A stretch of 64,000 bases of DNA from Caprimulgus europaeus (lineage: Eukaryota > Chordata > Aves > Caprimulgiformes > Caprimulgidae), in NCBI GenBank assembly GCA_907165065.1, contig OU015524.1:55283295-55347294 (forward strand), written 5' to 3'. A program made the translations under genes and the position numbers. Numbering within the stretch: the stretch's first letter is position 1; each line of letters opens with the position of its first letter. The notes below the pieces were generated by a model. That model saw nothing but the letters and a program-made list of their open reading frames with translations, was not told where the DNA came from and made no database searches. Shown in pieces: positions 59,640-64,000 of the stretch.

Positions 59640-62600
59640 GTAGGTGTATAGGTATTTGGCAAATACAAGCTGTCTTTTAGGATATAAGAATATGGTATAG
59701 GTGGAGAGCAAGTCCAGCTGTGCTGAAAACCTTTGTGAACTTTATTAAACAAGGAAATGTTAGCTTACGCTTGTGAGCTAGCGTGACAGTTGTGATTCTG
59801 AGAAGCAAAGCTATTCTTCAAATTACACGTGTAAGAGAATAATAAATACAGGCATTGTTTTCTTTGTTCATTGCAAAATAATACATCACTTTTTGGAGAA
59901 GCATAAAAATGCTTTAGAATCCTAGTATCTTCTTAAGGTGTGCTTTTTCCATATATCTTAGGTATACAATTTACTTACACGTTACTATGTATAGACCATA
60001 AGTTCAAAGAATGTTGGGAAAGATCAGAAAATTGAAAAAAAAAAAAGAAAACCAAAACAAACCAGACTTAATATTGAATGTCATTATTTTGGATTGATTT
60101 GTGACGTATAACTTTGCTGAAGTTTAGGTAAGAAAACTTTCTGTGGTAACTCAACTTGGGGAGAGTATAAGGAGTTTGTGAGAAACACAATAGTAAATGT
60201 GCTCCATTTTAATTTAAAAAAATTGTGAAACATGTAATTGCCCTGGATATTGTGTTTTGTAATATTATGGATGACGTAATTATTGAAAGACAATGGGATG
60301 CTGCTTTAAAGTAAATAATGTGTAATTTTAAATTTCTTCTTCCAACTGCTTAGAACTTAGTTTTTCCAGCTAAAATTTTTATGCTATATATTTGCCTTAA
60401 CAATGACTCTGGATGAAATTTAAGAATGATATTTCAAAAAATGAGTCTAGAAAAATATTTTTTTTCTCATATGGAGGAAAAAAAAATTAACCTGAGGATC
60501 TTTCTTCCTGGAAAGATTTAGCACTGTTTTTTTTTATAATGAAGGTCAGAAATTTGGCAGGAATATTTAATTTCTTCATATGTCTCATGAGGAAACAAAG
60601 CATCCTGCACACAGAAGGCAAGAATTATAATCAGAAAATGATTCCCTAGAGTTATACACTATGTACTTGCTAAAAACACACAAATGTTGAATTTCTACTA
60701 TCTGAACCCAAGGTGTTTCAAGCCACTTGAATGCTGTTGTAGTGTTCTTTGGCCAAATTTGAACATGGGAAAAGCAAGGTAAGTGGGCTACAGAAAGCAG
60801 AATGCTCAAGCATGGCATAGCACTGGTTCTCAAGAAAAATGTCAACTTATAATTCACCAGCATCCACAGTCATCTGCATCACAGGAATGCTTCAAACACC
60901 TGCAGGTGGAACTAAACTGTGAACAAAGCTGTTTGCAAACTGGCATTTGTACAGTGCTGATTAGTAGTAATGGCATTTTGAGAATATGAGAAGTGCCAGT
61001 AATATTCATAGCACACTCTCCTTCATCTTAAGAATTTGTTTAGCTAAAATCTGTCCTTAATACAAAGCTACTGTTGCTAAATCAGAGAATTTTTACTAAA
61101 CTCTGTCTCACTAATTAACACACAAGTTTTTTCCTGACTTTTCCCGAACCATTACCCAAGGAGAATTATTTCCTTACCCCCAACTCTGTGTAGTTCTTCA
61201 CCTGCTTTGGACTCACTCGTTCTTCCTTCTCAGGGAAGCTAAACAAGACCAGACTCCTCCCACTCTCTGTAAATGGTAGTGAGTGCAGGCGTTAAATACT
61301 TCTCTGGGGATGTGTGTATATGTTTAATCTGAATATAAGCACAGCCATGTAATCTGTGTGTGTATGCATGTTAAGAAAACTACTGGAAACTGAAATTGCC
61401 GTTACCTGATGGGGTTGTTGATGTGCCCAAGGTGACCACTTGTACACTCATTTGCATATTTTTTTTCAAGTGTATTCTGTTTTCCATGGATATCGCTATG
61501 TGTAACATTAAATAATATTGTAATATTGCATAGCTATTTTCCATGCTGTCAACATTAAAAGCATGCAGAATTGAACTACTGTCAACTCATTAAGACACTG
61601 ATTAGTCTTGTGATCATAAAGAAAGGCACAACATACCCAAGTGAATTAAGAAATTAAGATCAGATAGAAATAATGTAAAATTAACTCATAATTGGGATTT
61701 GACACAGTGTTTCTGGCTGTTCTTTGCTCTTCAGACTAGTAATCCCTCCTAAGTTTTGGAGGGAAAATTAACTTTGGCATTTCTGTATTATATTTCTTTT
61801 ATTACTTTTTTTTTCTTTTCTTTTTTTTTTTTTTAAACAATGAACAGAATCAAAGCATCTGAATTGTTAGAAGTGAAACCCTGTACGAAGGGTATAATAA
61901 CACTGCCAATCTGCTTTAGGATTGACAGCTCTGGTGACTGTAGTCAATAGCAGCAAAGAGAGAGTGCATATTCTTGGGTAGACATATAAAACAATTTAAA
62001 AAATGGGGTTCAAAACATTATTAAATCATACTGCAGAGTAAAAACCATAGAGGTGAAGCTATATGCAAACAGCCAAAAAACTAGAGACTACTAGAATGGA
62101 TATATAGTGGGGAATTAGTTGGATATTTTGAAATTTTACAAGAGTAAGTGTAAGTTTACAGATATCCATACTGTATTTCCTCTGTCTGTGGAATGAACAG
62201 AAAACCTTCCTGACTTCATATATCATTATTGCATATTTCTGAATAGAAATAAATATCAGTATAGCTGACATTAATTTTAATAAGACTAAATAAAGGGTAT
62301 GCAAAATGACTGATGACAAAAGGATGTTCACAGGGACTGAAAACACCAGTATGGGACCACTGCAGTCAACTATAGATTAAAATCTAAATATATTTTATTT
62401 TATATCATTTTAACTCAAGTTCTTATTTGTAGTAGTACTTGGAGGAAAAATATAAATGTAAATGTTTTGGTTGAATTTTTGATTATTTTGTTATGAGTAT
62501 TTTTTCCAGTCTTAGTTTCCTTTTTTTTTGTTGTTCTTTTTATTGGAATAATATCCCTTCTGCTTTCCTCTAGACATGGGGTGAAAACAAAATGTGGTGT

Positions 62601-64000
62601 CTGTTTTTTGCTTCCACTTCCTGCTCCTAACATCTTGGATCAATGCTCTAAATTGCATTAATTTCCTCTTTTTTACTTATATAATTTTACTTAATGGATG
62701 GAAGGTATAAAGAAAATTTATCATGACTGCTTACTGCTGTAGCAAACCTTTGGGTTTGAGTCTTTAGTGCTGTTTGTCTTTTATTATTTCTCTCCTTTAC
62801 TTCAAATTGTGACTCTTAGAAATATTAACAGCTATTGAAGAAAGCCTTAAACAGAGAGTTAGGTGGTATTCCTGTTAGCTTGTAGTATTGCAGCAGAATT
62901 GTTGTGCTCTTAATACCTCTGTTGCGTTGTTTTTGAAGCTGAAGTTTCTAATTTAATTTTTTCTAGGTCTTAAATGTTTTATTGTAAGACTTTAAAAAGT
63001 TGTTCATTATGTGCTTGCAGCACTGAATCTCCTTCAGAGTATAAACACACATCTTGCTCCAAGTGAAACATGCGGTAGCATTCTAGAGATTGTCCAGCAC
63101 GTTTGGAATGATTTTGTTTGGAGTTTTTAAAATTCAGATTGATGTCCCTTGGTGGGGCATTTTTGTATCCAAGAGTGATGGTTCTCTTTATCAGCTTATA
63201 TGGAGAATTTATCTTTGTAGTCAACCCTTTCCCTGCATTTTCACTGAACTACAGCTTTGTCTGCACTGTAGTATATGTGCCACAATATAGTAGTCAGAAA
63301 AGTTGTTTTGTGTCTAAGTGTTATTCCATTCAAGTGGAAAAAAATTCTCAGTTTAAAATTCACATAAATTAATGCCTTAAAGGATTTTTTAAGGAATGTG
63401 TGCTCTTTCCAGTTTAGGTTATTTGCTGATGGAAGTTATTGAATTCTTAATGTATTTATTGTCCACTCAGTATAGCTGTGAACTGCTTTTCTCATCAGAA
63501 ATAAAGAATGAGATGATTGTGTATACGTTTTAATTTGTATCTATTCCCTCTGGCAAAGTTCTGCTAGACCAATAATCTGTGTTAGTGCAGCAAATTTAGT
63601 TTGATTGCATTTGATACATGATTGTAATACAATTTGGTTTACTCACAGTTGCCACAACTAAGTTGAACAGCTTGCAATAGCAAAGATACGAGAGCAAGAA
63701 ATTTGGAGCAAAGCACAGACTCTAATGTGCTCCTAGAGGATCAGTTGGGTTTGCTGTATAGACATCTTGTGGGGGTTTAATTCATCCAAAGACTGGATCT
63801 TTGCAGAGGGCTGCCTTGATCTTTTAACATAAAGTCTGTATGGAAACAAATTCCAGCTCTGCTGCCTGGTCATTCTGTCTGTGATCCAGATGTTTAAAAT
63901 AAGTCTTTAGCTTCTGCTGAATTGCTCTTGCCTAGCACACTGCTGGAGTCCCAGCAGTGACCTCCTGACTTGTTGCTGAAGAGAATATATGGGAACCTGG
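59640..64000 (+). other. CCDC170: CCDC170 last intron or 3' flank, no exon found
   Basis: After the exon 10 donor the remaining 4.36 kb is AT-rich. I looked on the + strand for the conserved beginning of the terminal exon (in human it starts LADFREVVSQMLGLN) and found no match. Short open frames near 60783-60989 and 63090-63372 show no similarity. The terminal exon is either beyond the window or lost. Confidence 0.5.

Overview
The window looks like a bird nuclear genome. It has two vertebrate genes with typical GT-AG exons, several CR1 LINE fragments on both strands (the dominant avian retrotransposon, with its 8-bp ATTCTRTG-type 3' tail), some much older amniote repeats, and two CpG islands in AT-rich sequence. 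The gene order matches the conserved tetrapod block RMND1 - ARMT1 - CCDC170 - ESR1 (human chromosome 6q25). ARMT1 and CCDC170 lie here on the + strand. RMND1 would lie to the left on the - strand, but I found none of its coding exons. ESR1 would lie to the right, outside the window.

Layout. 1-1700 is AT-rich with no recognisable exon. 1750-3560 is a large CpG island with two clusters of promoter motifs; the right one belongs to ARMT1. ARMT1 fills 3184-8627: five coding exons with consistent phases give a complete 440-residue protein with the DUF89 metal-binding residues in place. 8628-20890 is the 3' UTR and intergenic DNA, including a 1.4-kb 5'-truncated CR1 on the - strand. 20900-21480 is a second CpG island holding the CCDC170 promoter and probable first exon. 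CCDC170 exons 2-10 follow at 28436-59639, separated by large introns with CR1, old MIR-like and CR1-like remnants, a local 162-bp duplication and microsatellites. 59640-64000 holds no recognisable exon, so the last CCDC170 exon must lie beyond the window or be missing.

The main result concerns CCDC170. All ten exons keep phase and length and match the vertebrate protein, but exon 2 has an in-frame TGA (28496-28498) and exon 6 an in-frame TAG (47111-47113). The first is at a residue that is arginine in human, so CGA to TGA is the simplest explanation. The other eight exons, more than 500 codons, have no stop and no frameshift. Both damaged exons are phase 0-0, so skipping them would restore an open frame. 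The gene is therefore a recent pseudogene, a gene kept through exon skipping, or an assembly error. The promoter carries a near-perfect RFX X-box 21 bp before the ATG, which suggests regulation as a cilia-related gene.

No prokaryotic-type system, CRISPR array, tRNA or rRNA was seen.
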